Below are positions 53,555 through 64,000 of a stretch of 64,000 bases of DNA, piece after piece (the stretch's first letter is position 1; each line of letters opens with the position of its first letter). Source of the stretch: Capra hircus (taxonomy: Eukaryota; Chordata; Mammalia; Artiodactyla; Bovidae); assembly GCF_001704415.2 (NCBI RefSeq), contig NC_030808.1, forward strand, positions 137,469,089 to 137,533,088, in the 5' to 3' direction. A program made the position numbers and the translations under genes. Below the pieces are notes generated by a model. That model saw nothing but the letters and a program-made list of their open reading frames with translations. It was not told the origin of the DNA and searched no databases.

Positions 53555-54610
53555 TTTTTCTATTGCCTTTGTTAAAAATCAGTTGAAAGTGTTTGTGTGA
53601 GTTCGTTTCCAGACTTTCCTCTGCTCTGTTTATTATTTTTTCTGTACTTACAACAGTATCAGACTTTCTTGGTTAGTGTATCTTTATAGTATGTCTTGAA
53701 TTTGGATACTGAGGGTCCTCAAACATTTTTATTTTTCAAGATTGTTTTGGCTATTCTAGATCATGTGCATTTTCACAAAAGTTTAAGATCAGCTTAACAA
53801 TGTCAATTTTGGCTTGTATTTTGTTGAGATTGCTTTGAATTTTATATCAATCAGGGAATAATTGACATTTAACATGTATATCTTAGCATAAGCTGTCATT
53901 CTTTAAATTTTTAAAAAAAATTTCTTCCAGAAATTTTAAATAATTTTTACTGTCCCAGTCTGTGCATGTTTTATTCATTTTATTTCTATGTATTTTTATG
54001 CTGTTCTAAATTATATCTTATTTTCTAATTATTTATTATTAGTAAATGCAAATACAATTGGTTTTTGTACATGACTTTGTATCCTGTGAATTTCATAATT
54101 TGTTTTATTAGTTTATTTTTTAGATTCCATAGGAATTTCTGAGTACACAATAATATTATCTAAAGTAATGATCACTTTCCTTTTAATCTTTTTTTCTTTT
54201 TGTCTAGAACTTTGTAGAACTTCTAGTACACTTTTGAATACATGTAAGGAAAGTAGAAATCTCTACTTTTTTCCTAATCTTGGGTAAAAATGGCTGGTAA
54301 TTCAACATAAATATGTTAGCTCTAGGTCTTTCATAGGTGTCCTTTATCACACTCAGGAAACTCCCATCTCTTTCCACTTTCCTGAGAGGTTTTAATATCA
54401 ATAGACTTCTGAATGTTTAAGTACATTTTCTGCATTTCTTGTTATGATGTTTTTTTCTCTTTTGTTCTGTTAATGTGGTGAATTATAATGATTCATTTTC
54501 AAATCATAATGTGATCATGAATCCCACATGATCTATTACCCTTCTTGTATATTGCTTGATTTTATATATTGCTTATATATTGCTAATATTGCCAGTGGCA
54601 CAAAATCATC
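53555..54610 (-). mobile_element. Ancient L1 ORF2 fragment, antisense
   Basis: aaacatttttatttttcaag, then tagatcatgtgcattttcac, then tttgtacatgactttgtatc, then ttaatgtggtgaattataat follow antisense L1 ORF2 order at high divergence. No usable frame. Confidence 0.65.
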
Positions 54611-54789
54611 ATACTCTCCTATTAGATATAATTCTTGAGTAGGGAATTTATTTCTAATCTGTGAAAGTTTCCATTACTGTATCATACTCTTAATGACCAA
54701 CAAGTGCATATAAAATGTTTTATTTTAGGAATAAATGAATTCATAAATAAATAAATATATATGCCTTTGTTCTCCCATGTCTCTTTCAA

Positions 54790-55060
54790 GAGTAGGCTCT
54801 ACTTAATAAAAAACTTGGTATGTATAACATCCTTGTACTATAGCACATGATAAATATAATTAATGAGAATAAGTCCAAAGAGTTCTCATCACAAGGAAGA
54901 AAATTTTTTTCTATTTCTTTCATGTTCTATGTATGTGAGATGTGGATGTTCACTGTATGTATTGTGGACATAGTTTCATGATGTGTGTCAGTCCAGTCAT
55001 TATGCTGTACACCTTACACTTAAACAGTGCTTCACATCAATTATATCTCAATAAAATGGG
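54790..55060 (+). mobile_element. Old L1 3' end, sense
   Basis: gagttctcatcacaaggaag, then tgtggatgttcactgtatgt, then attatgctgtacaccttaca, then caattatatctcaataaaat match an L1M-type 3' UTR and tail. Confidence 0.75.
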
Positions 55061-55660
55061 CTCAATAAAATGGGAAGGAAATAAGAAAGCTCACGCTCAG
55101 CACCTTCGCCTTTGGACAGGTCTGAGTGCCTCATACAGATGTGAACATTGTAGCTGTCTGTGGTGTGCACAGTCATCCCAGTGTCCCCATCCTCATCCAT
55201 GAATGAAGACTCAGCCCTGAGTGTATGGTGATCGAGGAGGGTTCTGCTGGGCTCTCAGCCTGGGTTCCAGGAGAACTGCAATCAGGAGAATTTGAGCAAT
55301 CTACCTCCTGCCCTTGTCTTCATTTCCTCATCTGTGAAGTGAGAAAGGTCTTGGGCCTCTAAGACCTTCTTTGAGTGTCAAATATTCTGTGTCTGAAGGT
55401 GGCAGTGAATTACAGGAAGACCAAAAAACAGAATTCAGGTCTCCTTAGGCCGAGCTGCTGTCTCCTGCATTGCAACGCTCTGTCTTTCTCTTCTAATGCT
55501 CACCGTTTCATGCTGTCTGTTTGAAGGCTTATACTAAAATTTTTCAATGCAGGGGATGTTTACCCTTTTCTCTTCCATCACCAATTCCCAGGAAGTGACA
55601 GTATAAAAGGTTTTTATGCCCATTCACTATTAATACGAGGGTAGTCGTCAAACTGTTATT
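55061..55660. other. Unclassified non-coding DNA
   Basis: No recognisable gene. The small plus-strand frame starting at 54942 crosses into this area and lacks a motif. Confidence 0.4.
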
Positions 55661-55712
55661 TTTAGCTTAATTGAGGTATACTTGACAAACAAAATTATAA
55701 GATATTTAAATT
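55661..55712 (-). mobile_element. Tiny old L1 3' end
   Basis: ttagcttaattgaggtatac then ttgacaaacaaaattataag is the antisense 3' end of an old L1. Confidence 0.55.
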
Positions 55713-56074
55713 ACTCACTCCTTTTCTTACTTCCATGTTAATCCTTCAGTGTCTTTCAGCATTTCTGTATGTATGATTCGTCTGGGGAGTAACGGTCCTA
55801 TGGTTTATGATTTTCTGGGTCTAATTTTTTCAGCTTGATAAAGTTCCTCTGTCCAACTGTTATGCAGCTCATGCTAAGCTCATAGAATATTCTTCCAGTC
55901 AGCCTTTGGAGTTTCTCACCAAATTTTCTGTTAGGAAGGGATTAAAAATATTAATTTTTAATTGAATGAGAAATATATAAATGCAGTCTAATTTTAAAAG
56001 CCACCCCCTTGTTTCCTGGTCACCTCTCAAGAGTTTATCTGTGTGGTAAATTTTCTCATATATTTACATACATA
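55713..56074. other. Unclassified non-coding DNA
   Basis: No element recognised. Confidence 0.35.
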
Positions 56075-56464
56075 CGTTCAGTTTGGTTCAGTTGCTCAGT
56101 CGTGTCCGACTCTCTGTGACCCCATGAATAGCAGCATGCCAGGCCTCCCTGTCCATCACCAACTCCTGGAGTCCACCCAGACTCATGTGCATTGAGTCCG
56201 TAATGCCATCCAGCTATCTCATCCTCTTCCTTCCTCATCCCTTCTCCTCCTGCCCCCAATCCCTCCCAGCATCAGGGTCTTTTCCAATGAGTCAACTCTT
56301 CTCATGAGGTGGCCAAAGTATTGGAGTTTCAGCCTCAGCATCAGTCCTTCCAATGAACACCCAGGACTGGTCTCCTTTAGAATGAACTGGTTGGATCTCC
56401 TTGCAGTCCAAGGGACTTGCAAGAGTCTTCTCCAGCACCACAGTTCAAAAGCATCAATTCTTCA
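56075..56464 (-). mobile_element. BovB 3' fragment, antisense
   Basis: It opens ttcagtttggttcagttgct and ends gcatcaattcttc. Minus frames at 56056-56259 and 56219-56422 carry [19 protein letters not shown] and the GGRRRR block, with one frameshift between. Confidence 0.95.
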
Positions 56465-56689
56465 TGTACTTAAAAAGTCTTAAATGATAACACAAATGGC
56501 ACCTTGCAATGCTCATTTTTCATTACCTTTCCTCATTGTATTATTTCAGTTCATCAGTGTTGTAAATGGTTCTGCAGTGAACCAACTTCTTAGACACATT
56601 GTCTTTCACACGGGAGCAGGCAGAGCCGGCAGGAAGCAGAATTTCTTTGTCATGGAGCTTGTGCATATTTATTTTAATAAATACCATCA
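56465..56689. other. Unclassified spacer
   Basis: No recognisable element. Confidence 0.35.
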
Positions 56690-56862
56690 TAGCAGAGCAG
56701 TAAGAGCATGGGCCCTGGATCCAGACTACCTAGGTTTGAATCTCTGCCCTGCTGCTTCCTAACTATGCGACTTGGAGGCTGCTCTGCAAAATGGGGAAAA
56801 GATCTCACAAGATTGTTAAGGGGATTAAATGAGATGATAGATAAAATAATACCCACTCCAGA
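56690..56862 (+). mobile_element. MIR SINE, sense
   Basis: gagcagtaagagcatgggcc, then ctaggtttgaatctctgccc, then gattaaatgagatgatagat keep MIR order from the tRNA-like head to the core. Confidence 0.78.
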
Positions 56863-56990
56863 GTGCTGTCTACTGCACTTTAGTTCACTAAAGCTGCGGA
56901 TCATGTCTTACTCATGTAGTATCCTCAGTAAAGCACTATATTTAGCACTTATTAGAAATTCAGAGATCCTATTAATTGTAGTTCAACACC
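56863..56990 (+). mobile_element. L2 3' end
   Basis: ggatcatgtcttactcatgt, then tcagtaaagcactatattta, then gcacttattagaaattcaga follow the L2 3' terminus. Confidence 0.5.
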
Positions 56991-57059
56991 AATTTTTTTT
57001 TTTCACGTAGCCATAGTAGCTCCTTGAATAAGATAGGAGGGGTGTCAGAATAAAAAAGA

Positions 57060-57250
57060 ACCAAGTACTTATTCTGTTACTTGCATATGTCAGGTATTAG
57101 GCTGGGTATTCTACATTTCTTACCTCATTTAATGCCCCATGAGATCTCATTTTATCAATTAAATAATTGAGCCTCAGAGAGGTTAAGTAACTTGTTCGAG
57201 GCCATGCAGCTAATGATTTTGAATTCAAATTCAGCATTGTTTACTTTCTG
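57060..57250 (-). mobile_element. MIR SINE, antisense
   Basis: catttcttacctcatttaat, then aaataattgagcctcagaga, then ggttaagtaacttgttcgag, then gccatgcagctaatgatttt is a well-kept antisense MIR core. Confidence 0.8.
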
Positions 57251-57659
57251 ATCTAATGAATATCCTTCCAGAACAAACAGCAGGATGCCTTCAGTTCCTA
57301 TAGGCACAGTGCCATTGGGGGAAGGTATGCTTTTTCTAGAGGTGTCATAACCCTACACCAAGAACTCTTAGAAAGCATTTTTTTCAAGACCAAGCCCCAT
57401 TTTAAGATATAGTTAACATTAAGTAGATGAGAGGAGTTCTAAATCTTAGCCCAAACGCTAAAAATTGTTTTAAAATTTAGGAAAATTGAAGTGATGAATT
57501 GTGCAGACTGCTGCAATCCAAAAAGATACTGTCAGTATTAAGGAGATGCTGGTCATGAATATTGTACTCACAATGAAAGACAGATTTATAGCACCAAACC
57601 AAGGATAGGGTACTTCTAGCTTTCAGTGAAACTAGATAGTGCTATAAGAGTCTGCTGTA
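57251..57659. other. Unclassified non-coding DNA
   Basis: No recognisable element. Confidence 0.4.
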
Positions 57660-58120
57660 GCTATGATCATTCTGTGGAACAAACAACCACAGAAACTCAG
57701 TGGCACAGAGATGAGTTAGGTGTGTCTGTGGGTTGACTGAGAGCCAGATGGTTTGAGCTGGGCTCCTTCACATTCTTTTTGGTTGAAGCACCTCTGTTCC
57801 ATGAATTTTTCATCCTCCTCCTAGGACCAGAGGGCTAAAAGGGGAATGTTCTATTGTGGTGATGGCAAAAGTTCCAAAGAGCAACAAGTTCCAAAGAGGC
57901 CCATGCATCACACAAGGCCTCTTAAAGCTGGACTCAGAGCTATCACACTATTCCTGCTCCTTCATTCTATGGCCAAGGAAAGTAACATGGACAAACCAAA
58001 GTCAATGTGTGGAGAAACATACTCATTACCTTTACAGGGAGGAACTTCAAAATCACTTGGCAAAGTGCATGGATTTGGGCAGGGTGAAAATTGAGACCAG
58101 TGATGCAATGTACCTTGAAG
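57660..58120. mobile_element. Ancient LTR-type repeat, tentative
   Basis: aacaaccacagaaactcagt, then ttgagctgggctccttcaca, then cttaaagctggactcagagc, then gccaaggaaagtaacatgga, then aaagtgcatggatttgggca, then accagtgatgcaatgtacct form an ordered match to an old mammalian repeat of the type suspected at 39970. The two overlapping frames of 82 and 89 codons lie within it and are chance. Confidence 0.5.
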
Positions 58121-58964
58121 ATTAGTCAGATTCCCCTTGTTGCTATGTATTTACTTCTCCAGTCTTGGTTGAGCAGCTAAGACAGAAAGAAGTGGCTGTA
58201 TCTTTTCTTTTTTTTTTTTGTATCACCACTGTCATTCTACTAGTGATGGAAAATGCTTTCTTCAGTTCTCCCTCCCCTGTGGTCACATGGAATGAAGAGT
58301 AATTTAAAATGAACAGACTGCTTTAGAATTTTCAGAACACCTGTATCTTATTTTAGAAGCAGTTGACGCTCTTGGCCTGGTTTGTACTTGAGCAATTTGG
58401 AGTGATTAAAGAATTTTATATTTCTCAAGTTGCTTCTGTGTTCAGATGAGCCAAATACAGGTTGGATGCAAATTTTCTTCAGTGCTTTTTTTTTTTTTTT
58501 TTGAGACATTTTAAATTACTAATCACCTAAAAAAGTGGTTAAGATATGAAGCTCCCAGTGTTCCAGTTTGAATTCACAGCAGAACAAATTTAGAAGCACT
58601 CCTGGCAAATTCTACTTCATTGGCTTGATATTTTTTCCCATTTCCCTTTTTATTTTTATCAACAAGAAGTCCTTGACTATCTCTGTGTTTGTCATTTTTG
58701 CCCACATGATGTAGGCTTAAAAGAAGTCAGCTTAAAAGTATTGGTCTCTTAAATGAGCTTATTTTGAGATGGGGACTGGTGGAGTGAGATGAAGTAAGAA
58801 AAGAAGAAGAGTCGGGGCATGAATGGAGTGGAAGCCACAAACAAGATTAGTCACTGGTAATATTTGCTTAGCAATAGACAAATAACCTAGAGATAAATGG
58901 ACATGATGCAAAGGAAACAACAACATCTGAAGTTTTTAAAATGAAGCTATCTTCCAAAGAGAGT
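58121..58964. other. Unclassified non-coding DNA with T-runs
   Basis: T-runs lie at 58208-58219 and about 58484-58502. Nothing else recognised. Confidence 0.4.
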
Positions 58965-58975
58965 GAAAGAAAAGA

Positions 58976-59179
58976 AAGTGAAGTCGCTCAGTCATGTTCA
59001 ACTCTTTGCAACCCCATGGACTGTAGCCTACCAGGCTCCTCCATCCATGGGATTTTCCAGGCAAGAGTACTGGAGTGGGTTGCCATTTCCTTCTCCAGGA
59101 GATCTTCCTGACCCAGAGATTGAACCCAGGTCTCCTGCATTGTAGGCAGACGCTTTACTGTCTGACCCACTAGGGAAGT
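58976..59179 (-). mobile_element. Bov-tA SINE, antisense, with TSD
   Basis: gaagtcgctcagtcatgttc, then gtctcctgcattgtaggcag, then tgacccactagggaagt. Flanks caaagagagtg (58965-58975) and caaagagggtg (59180-59190) match at ten of eleven positions. Confidence 0.95.
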
Positions 59180-59349
59180 CAAAGAGGGTGGATTGTACCA
59201 AATACTAGTTCAATTTTTTGTGAAATACACGGTTTGGAAAGGCAAAAAGTGGGTGTGGAAACGTAACTTGTCAATAGGAGCCTGGAAGAGCAGAACTGAT
59301 CTGTGTGAAACAAAAATACAAAATTTCCCAAAGCCTTAGGTGTATTGTC

Positions 59350-59490
59350 TTGGGGCCAGCATGGGCTACAACCACGAACTTGTCAGAAATGGAGAATCTT
59401 GGACCCAAACTGCCTTTTGGATCATAAGCTACATTGCACCAAGGTCCCCAGATGTTTTGTAATGAAGGTGAACTGCCTTAGAACAGGACT
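59350..59490 (+). mobile_element. MER5-like (hAT-Charlie) fragment
   Basis: gaacttgtcagaaatggaga, then atcttggacccaaactgcct, then ccaaggtccccagatgtttt, then aaggtgaactgccttagaac follow the MER5 order closely enough for a tentative call. Ends are not resolved. Confidence 0.55.
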
Positions 59491-60759
59491 GTTTGATTTT
59501 ACACCTGAGTCTAGGTGGGAAAGACTAGAACCAGCAGATGCAACAAGGCAGGGTCACTAAGTACCTGAGGGAATCTATTGGAATTGGGAGTCTGGGATAA
59601 GAGACCACCAGGGTGATGTTGATACAATGAGGATGTTTTAGAACTTAATCATTTTCCCCTTTAGCATGTGCTTGTGACCTCCACATCAACTAAAAGAAAC
59701 CTTTGCCTCAAGGAGTATTGGTATTATTAAAGCCACAGGGCAATCAGAGATGGTCAGTATGCAAATTCCAGGTGTCTTGACAGTTCCAAGAATTTCCTAA
59801 ATTATACATGCTTCCCATTACATATCAAGACTCTGACTTGTCTGGCTGTAATCATAGCATTTTATTGTAAACTCTCGTGTAGAGAAGATCCAGACTATAA
59901 TCTTGAAGAAGGGACCATGTGACAAGAAGTGGACACTAACCCAGGAATCCAGTTTCCCCACTGCATTGGCTTTACTCGGGAGCTGAGAAATAAGAAATCC
60001 CAGTTAGGTTGAAGAAGAAGTCAACAGTGAAAGGGCTTCTATCTGCTTTCTCCTTATGACTCTGGGAAGAGATGTGGCTGCGATTCCTCAGGGCGATATA
60101 TGGTGACCACAGTAGGACTGATGTGGCATTGTTCAATGTGGAGTGAAAACTTGATACTATTTCTCCCTCATATTCATCACACTATTATTAAGACTTGTGG
60201 TAAAAAGGAAAGGACTAGGTGGTACCTCTATGCTCAGTGAAAATATGGTATATAACTGAAGAACACTCTGGCAAGTTCTGGCCAAAGTGACTCTATGGCC
60301 AAGGGCTTGAAGTAGGGCAGGCTAAGCTGGCAATTACATTGGAGTCATGGCCAGAGCTCAGAAGATTTGCTAAGTCTGTATGAGCTGCTGAGATTGGGAG
60401 GAGAACCCAGGCCTCAACCATGGGAGACCTGAAATGTAGAGAGCAATGGTTACACTGAGGACAGGGGCCACTACCTAAATTCTTGGTGAGGTGAGCTTTC
60501 TTCAGCCTTGAGTTTCTCAAGGACCATGAGGAAGGACAACTTAGGACCCGACACCCCTTCCCCTGCTGCCAAGAAGATATGAGCTTCACCTTACTTCCAG
60601 AATGGCTTGTAAAAGTGGGGTGGTGGTGGTGATGATGATCGGGAGATCCTTTAAGAAAACAGAGAAATACCCTTAATGATGGGTATTTTACACTTAAATT
60701 GACAAAGTACTTACCCAAATAAGTTGAAATAACTAGAAAGTTTATTTAAATGTATACTT
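59491..60759. other. Unclassified non-coding DNA
   Basis: No gene seen. A 141-codon minus frame at 60293-60718 includes a run of six His from a (GGT/GAT)n tract at 60616-60640; it shows no domain. No repeat identified otherwise. Confidence 0.45.
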
Positions 60760-60760
60760 T

Positions 60761-62386
60761 TAAAATTAGAGATGCCAAGGAAACATTTCATGCAAAGATG
60801 GGCACAATAAAGGACAGAAACAGTATGGACCTAACAGAAACAGAAGATATTAAGAAGAGGTGGCAAGAATACACAGAACTATACAAAAAAAGTTCTTCAT
60901 AACTGCAATACTGTGATCACTCTCCTAGAGCCAGACATCTTGGAGTGTGAAGTCAAGTGAGCCTTTGGAAGCATCACTATGAACAAAGCTAGTGGAGGTG
61001 ATGGAATTCCAGCTGAGCTATTTAAAATCCTAAAAGATGATGCTGTTAAAATGCTTCACTCAATATGCCAGCAAATTTGGAAAACTCGGTAATGGTCACA
61101 GGACTGTAAAACATTAGTTTTCTTTCCAATCCCAAAGAAAGGCAGTGCAAACTACTGCAAATTGCACTCATTTAACATGCTGGCAAAGCAATGCTCAAAA
61201 TTCTCCATGCTAGGCTTCAAAAGTATGTGAAGCAATAGCTTCCAGATGTTCAAGCTCTATTAAGAAAAGACAGAGGAACCAAAGATTGAATTGCCAACAT
61301 CTGTTGGATTATAGAAAAAGCAAGAGCATTCCAGAAAAACATCTATTTCTGCTTCATTGACTATACTAAAGCCTTTTGACTGTGTGGATCACAACAAGCT
61401 GTGGGAAATTCTTGAAGAGATGAAAATACCAGTCCACCTTACCTGACTCCTGAGAAATCTGTATGCAGGTCAAGAAGCGACAACTTAGAACCAGACATGG
61501 AACAACGGGCTGGTTCAAAATTGGGAAAGGAGTCAATAAAGGCTGTATATTGTTACCTTGTTTATTTAACTTATATGCAGAGTACATCATGTGAAATGCC
61601 AGGCTGGATCAAGCACAAGCTGGAATCAAGACTGCCAGAAGAAATGTCAATTAAACTCAGATATGCAGATGACACCACCATTATGGCAGAAAGCAAAGAG
61701 GAACTAAAGGGCCTCTTGATGAAGGTGAAAAAGGAGTGTGAAGAAGCTGGCTTAAAACTCAACATTCAAAAAACAAATATCATGGTATCCAGTCCCATCA
61801 CTTTATGGCAAATGGATGGGGAAACAAAGGAAACAGAGACAGACTTTATCTTCTGGGGCTCCAAAATCACCATAGATGGTGACTGCAGTCATGAAATTAA
61901 GATACTTGCTCCTTGGAAGAAAAGCTATGACAAACCTAAACAGCATATTAAAAAGCAGAGACATTACTTTGCCAACAAAGGTCCATCTGATGGGAAAGTT
62001 GGACAATAAAGAAGGCTGAGTGTTGAAGAACTGATGCTTTTGAACTGTGGTGTGGGAGAAGACTTTTGGACTGCAAGGGGATCAAACCAGTTCATCCTAA
62101 AGGAAATCCACCCTGAATATTCACTGGAAGGACTGATGCTGAAGCCCAATACTTTTGCCACCTGATGTGAAGAGCTGATTCATTAGAAAAGGCCTTGATG
62201 CTGGGAAAGATTGAAGACAGGAGGAGAAGGGGACAACAGAGGACAAGATGGTTGGATGTCATCATTGACTCAATGGCCATGAGTTTGAGTAAGCTCTGGG
62301 AGATGGTGAAGGACAGGGAAGCCTGGCATGCTGCAGTCCATAGGGTCACAAAGTGTCAGAGATGACTGAGCAACTGAACAAAAGCA
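60761..62386 (+). mobile_element. BovB LINE, sense, 1.6 kb, old
   Basis: It starts at the pre-RT linker (agagatgccaaggaaacatt) and ends at gactgagcaactgaac. The frame at 61497-62009 (170 codons) includes LRYADDTTIMAESKEEL, so YADD is intact. Upstream RT segments are frameshifted (about 60900-61480) and the C-terminal domain past 62010 is disrupted. It is diverged and 5'-truncated. Confidence 0.95.
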
Positions 62387-62759
62387 ATATTTTAATGTGA
62401 AGAGTGTGACTTTTAATTGATATGTGCATATTTTCTTTCAAAATTGAAAAAAAAAATGATGAGATGAATTAATAGAAGATAGAGGAAACTACATTTTTTG
62501 CAATCTGACATATTGAGTTAAATCTCCCTGTCCAGCTTCCTTGAAACATAGACACACAAGCACATATACAAACACACACTCATGCAGTGTGCACATTTCT
62601 GAGAATTTTTAAAAAAAGATACAAAGGGCATCTTTAATTGTTCCACAGTATAGGAAGTTGGAGCTTTCAGTCTTCATGGGCACTGAGACCCCAAATGATA
62701 TCTAAGTGACAGTAGATGTCAAGTACTTGAGTATCTTTTGTGCTGATACTTAATACATT
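62387..62759. other. Spacer with a CA-rich tract
   Basis: A degenerate CA tract lies at about 62548-62590. Nothing else recognised. Confidence 0.45.
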
Positions 62760-62935
62760 ATTTAAAATAACTTGCACAGAAAGTTTGATTTATTAGTAGG
62801 TGGTGGTATTCCAGTTTACAGATGGGAAACCAGAGGCTCAGAATGGCTGGTTAACAGGTAACTTTCCCAGTGTAATGTGGCCAATAAATGACCACACTGG
62901 GACTGCAACCCAGATTTAACTCCAGAGTTTATGTT
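62760..62935 (-). mobile_element. MIR SINE, antisense
   Basis: tccagtttacagatgggaaa, then ccagaggctcagaatggctg, then gactgcaacccagatttaac follow MIR order on the minus strand. Confidence 0.75.
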
Positions 62936-63751
62936 TATATCTCGCAGTCTGTATTTGATACTCTCCCAAATGTATACTTGCAGCATTACGGCCTTCCCTA
63001 TTCCTTCTTCTTTCTAGGTTCTGCATTTCTATTTTCTCTCCCTTTGCTGCTCCATTTGTAGTTGCATGATGACGGGTTTGTCTCTGGGCATTAGCACAAA
63101 CATTAGCATCTGTTGTCACATGTACTCCCCTGGGCTGAGTCCTGTGTCCTAACTGGACCTTTTTCAGTGGTCCTTATACATGAAGAAGAGACACATTGTA
63201 ACCCAGTGTCCATGCAGGTCTCCCTGGAGACACAAGTGTGGCTGAGCATCTATCATGGTGCCTGGTACTATGGCCTCCCATTTACATTCTAGAAAATAGC
63301 CAGAGTGCCTCAGCCAGGGAGCCACCCTTGTGTTGGCTGACACTGACTTTGGTTGGTTGTGTTCTTTCTAAGTGCTGGGAACTCTGAATGCCTCCTGGAC
63401 TGTTGCTGTGCTTTATGACAGCAGTGGACTGGCAGGTTCTGCTATTACATGAGAGCTGTAAAACTTCCTTCTCCCTCTCTCACTGGCTCACTTATTCCCT
63501 GAACACACCTTCCTTTGTCCCACTTCTGTTCCCCAGAATCTCACATAGAATTAATATCTAAGGATTCAGTGATTGAGTAAAATATTGTATGTAGTTATTA
63601 TCAAGCCTCCCTTGAGTGATGAGACCTGGGATAATTTGAAAACACTGCTTACTCAGGCTGTAAAATCAGAAGTTTTAAAAGAAGAAGAGACAAATCAAGA
63701 GTGAGCTTTGTTTTTGTTTCTCTCATAATGTCTTTATTTTAGGAACCTGGT
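62936..63751. other. Unclassified non-coding DNA
   Basis: No gene or repeat recognised in this more GC-balanced stretch. It could be unique host sequence. Confidence 0.45.
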
Positions 63752-63759
63752 CTACAAAG

Positions 63760-63963
63760 TAGGGGCTTTCCAGGTGGCACTAGTGGTAAAGAACTCACCT
63801 GCTGATGTAAGACATGTGGGTTCAATCTTTGGGTCAGGAAGGTCCCCTGAAGTAGGAAATGGCAACCTACTCCCGTATTCTTGCTGAAAAATTCCATGGA
63901 CTGAGGAACTTGGCAGGCTACAGTCCATGGGGCCTCAAAGAGTGAGACATGACTAAGTGAACA
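63760..63963 (+). mobile_element. Bov-tA SINE with TSD
   Basis: taggggctttccaggtggca, then acctgctgatgtaagacatg, then gtagg and aaatggcaacctactcccgt, ending gagacatgactaagtgaaca. ctacaaag occurs at 63752-63759 and 63964-63971, a perfect 8-bp duplication. Confidence 0.92.
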
Positions 63964-64000
63964 CTACAAAGCAATCTTGTACCACTATTTTTTAGGGTCA

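Noticed and set aside
60293..60718. 141-codon minus-strand frame with a His run
   Set aside because: The His run comes from a GGT/GAT microsatellite. No domain, signal peptide or splice context is seen, and length alone is within chance for 64 kb.
1..64000. A previously undescribed multi-gene system
   Set aside because: No cluster of conserved host or microbial genes is visible. All strong protein signals trace to BovB or L1.

Overview
This window is nuclear DNA from a ruminant, almost certainly a bovid. The evidence is the repeat content: many BovB (RTE-class) LINE copies, Bov-tA and Bov-A2 SINEs, artiodactyl L1 copies, and two LTRs with class II (ERVK-like) features. Cow, sheep and goat cannot be separated without a family library. 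I see no convincing host protein-coding exon, no functional RNA gene and no CRISPR array. Nearly every reading frame over about 100 codons lies in a BovB or L1 copy, or on the opposite strand of one. The window reads as gene-poor intergenic or deep intronic sequence.

Layout: 1-3984 is mostly unclassified, with three MIR copies. 3985-7006 is a stack of L1 3' ends, a Bov-tA, a split TA microsatellite and a BovB. 7300-11640 holds two ancient repeats split by later BovB insertions with target-site duplications (TSDs). 12052-13226 is a sense BovB. 13854-14136 is a hAT-type DNA transposon with its 8-bp duplication. 14900-22326 holds SINE and L1 fragments, including an L1 5' half at about 18108-19980.

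The centrepiece is 22327-39120. An old antisense L1 (22327-24685, resuming at about 39074) is interrupted by a younger, near-full-length antisense L1 at 24701-39060. That L1 carries at least seven insertions of its own: a 5'-truncated BovA SINE, a Bov-A2 dimer, a BovB with a 5' inversion, a solo LTR, a sense BovB, an antisense BovB and a second solo LTR of the same family. Removing them leaves about 7.9 kb, close to a full bovine L1. Many borders are fixed by TSDs, so the order of events can be read directly.

42180-51756 holds three large antisense BovB copies with nested SINE and BovB insertions. 51770-55055 holds L1 pieces on both strands, one with a nested L1 3' end. 56075-63963 holds scattered BovB, MIR, L2, MER5-like and Bov-tA copies in otherwise unclassified sequence.

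No genes here act together in a pathway. The biology is retrotransposition history, plus large inverted BovB repeats and LTR promoter remnants that could be transcribed. I did not find a new functional system. The most useful observations are the BovB 5' inversion with an exact junction, two unusually long (44 to 64 bp) flanking duplications, the paired solo LTRs, and the 52-bp tandem units in the L1 leader.
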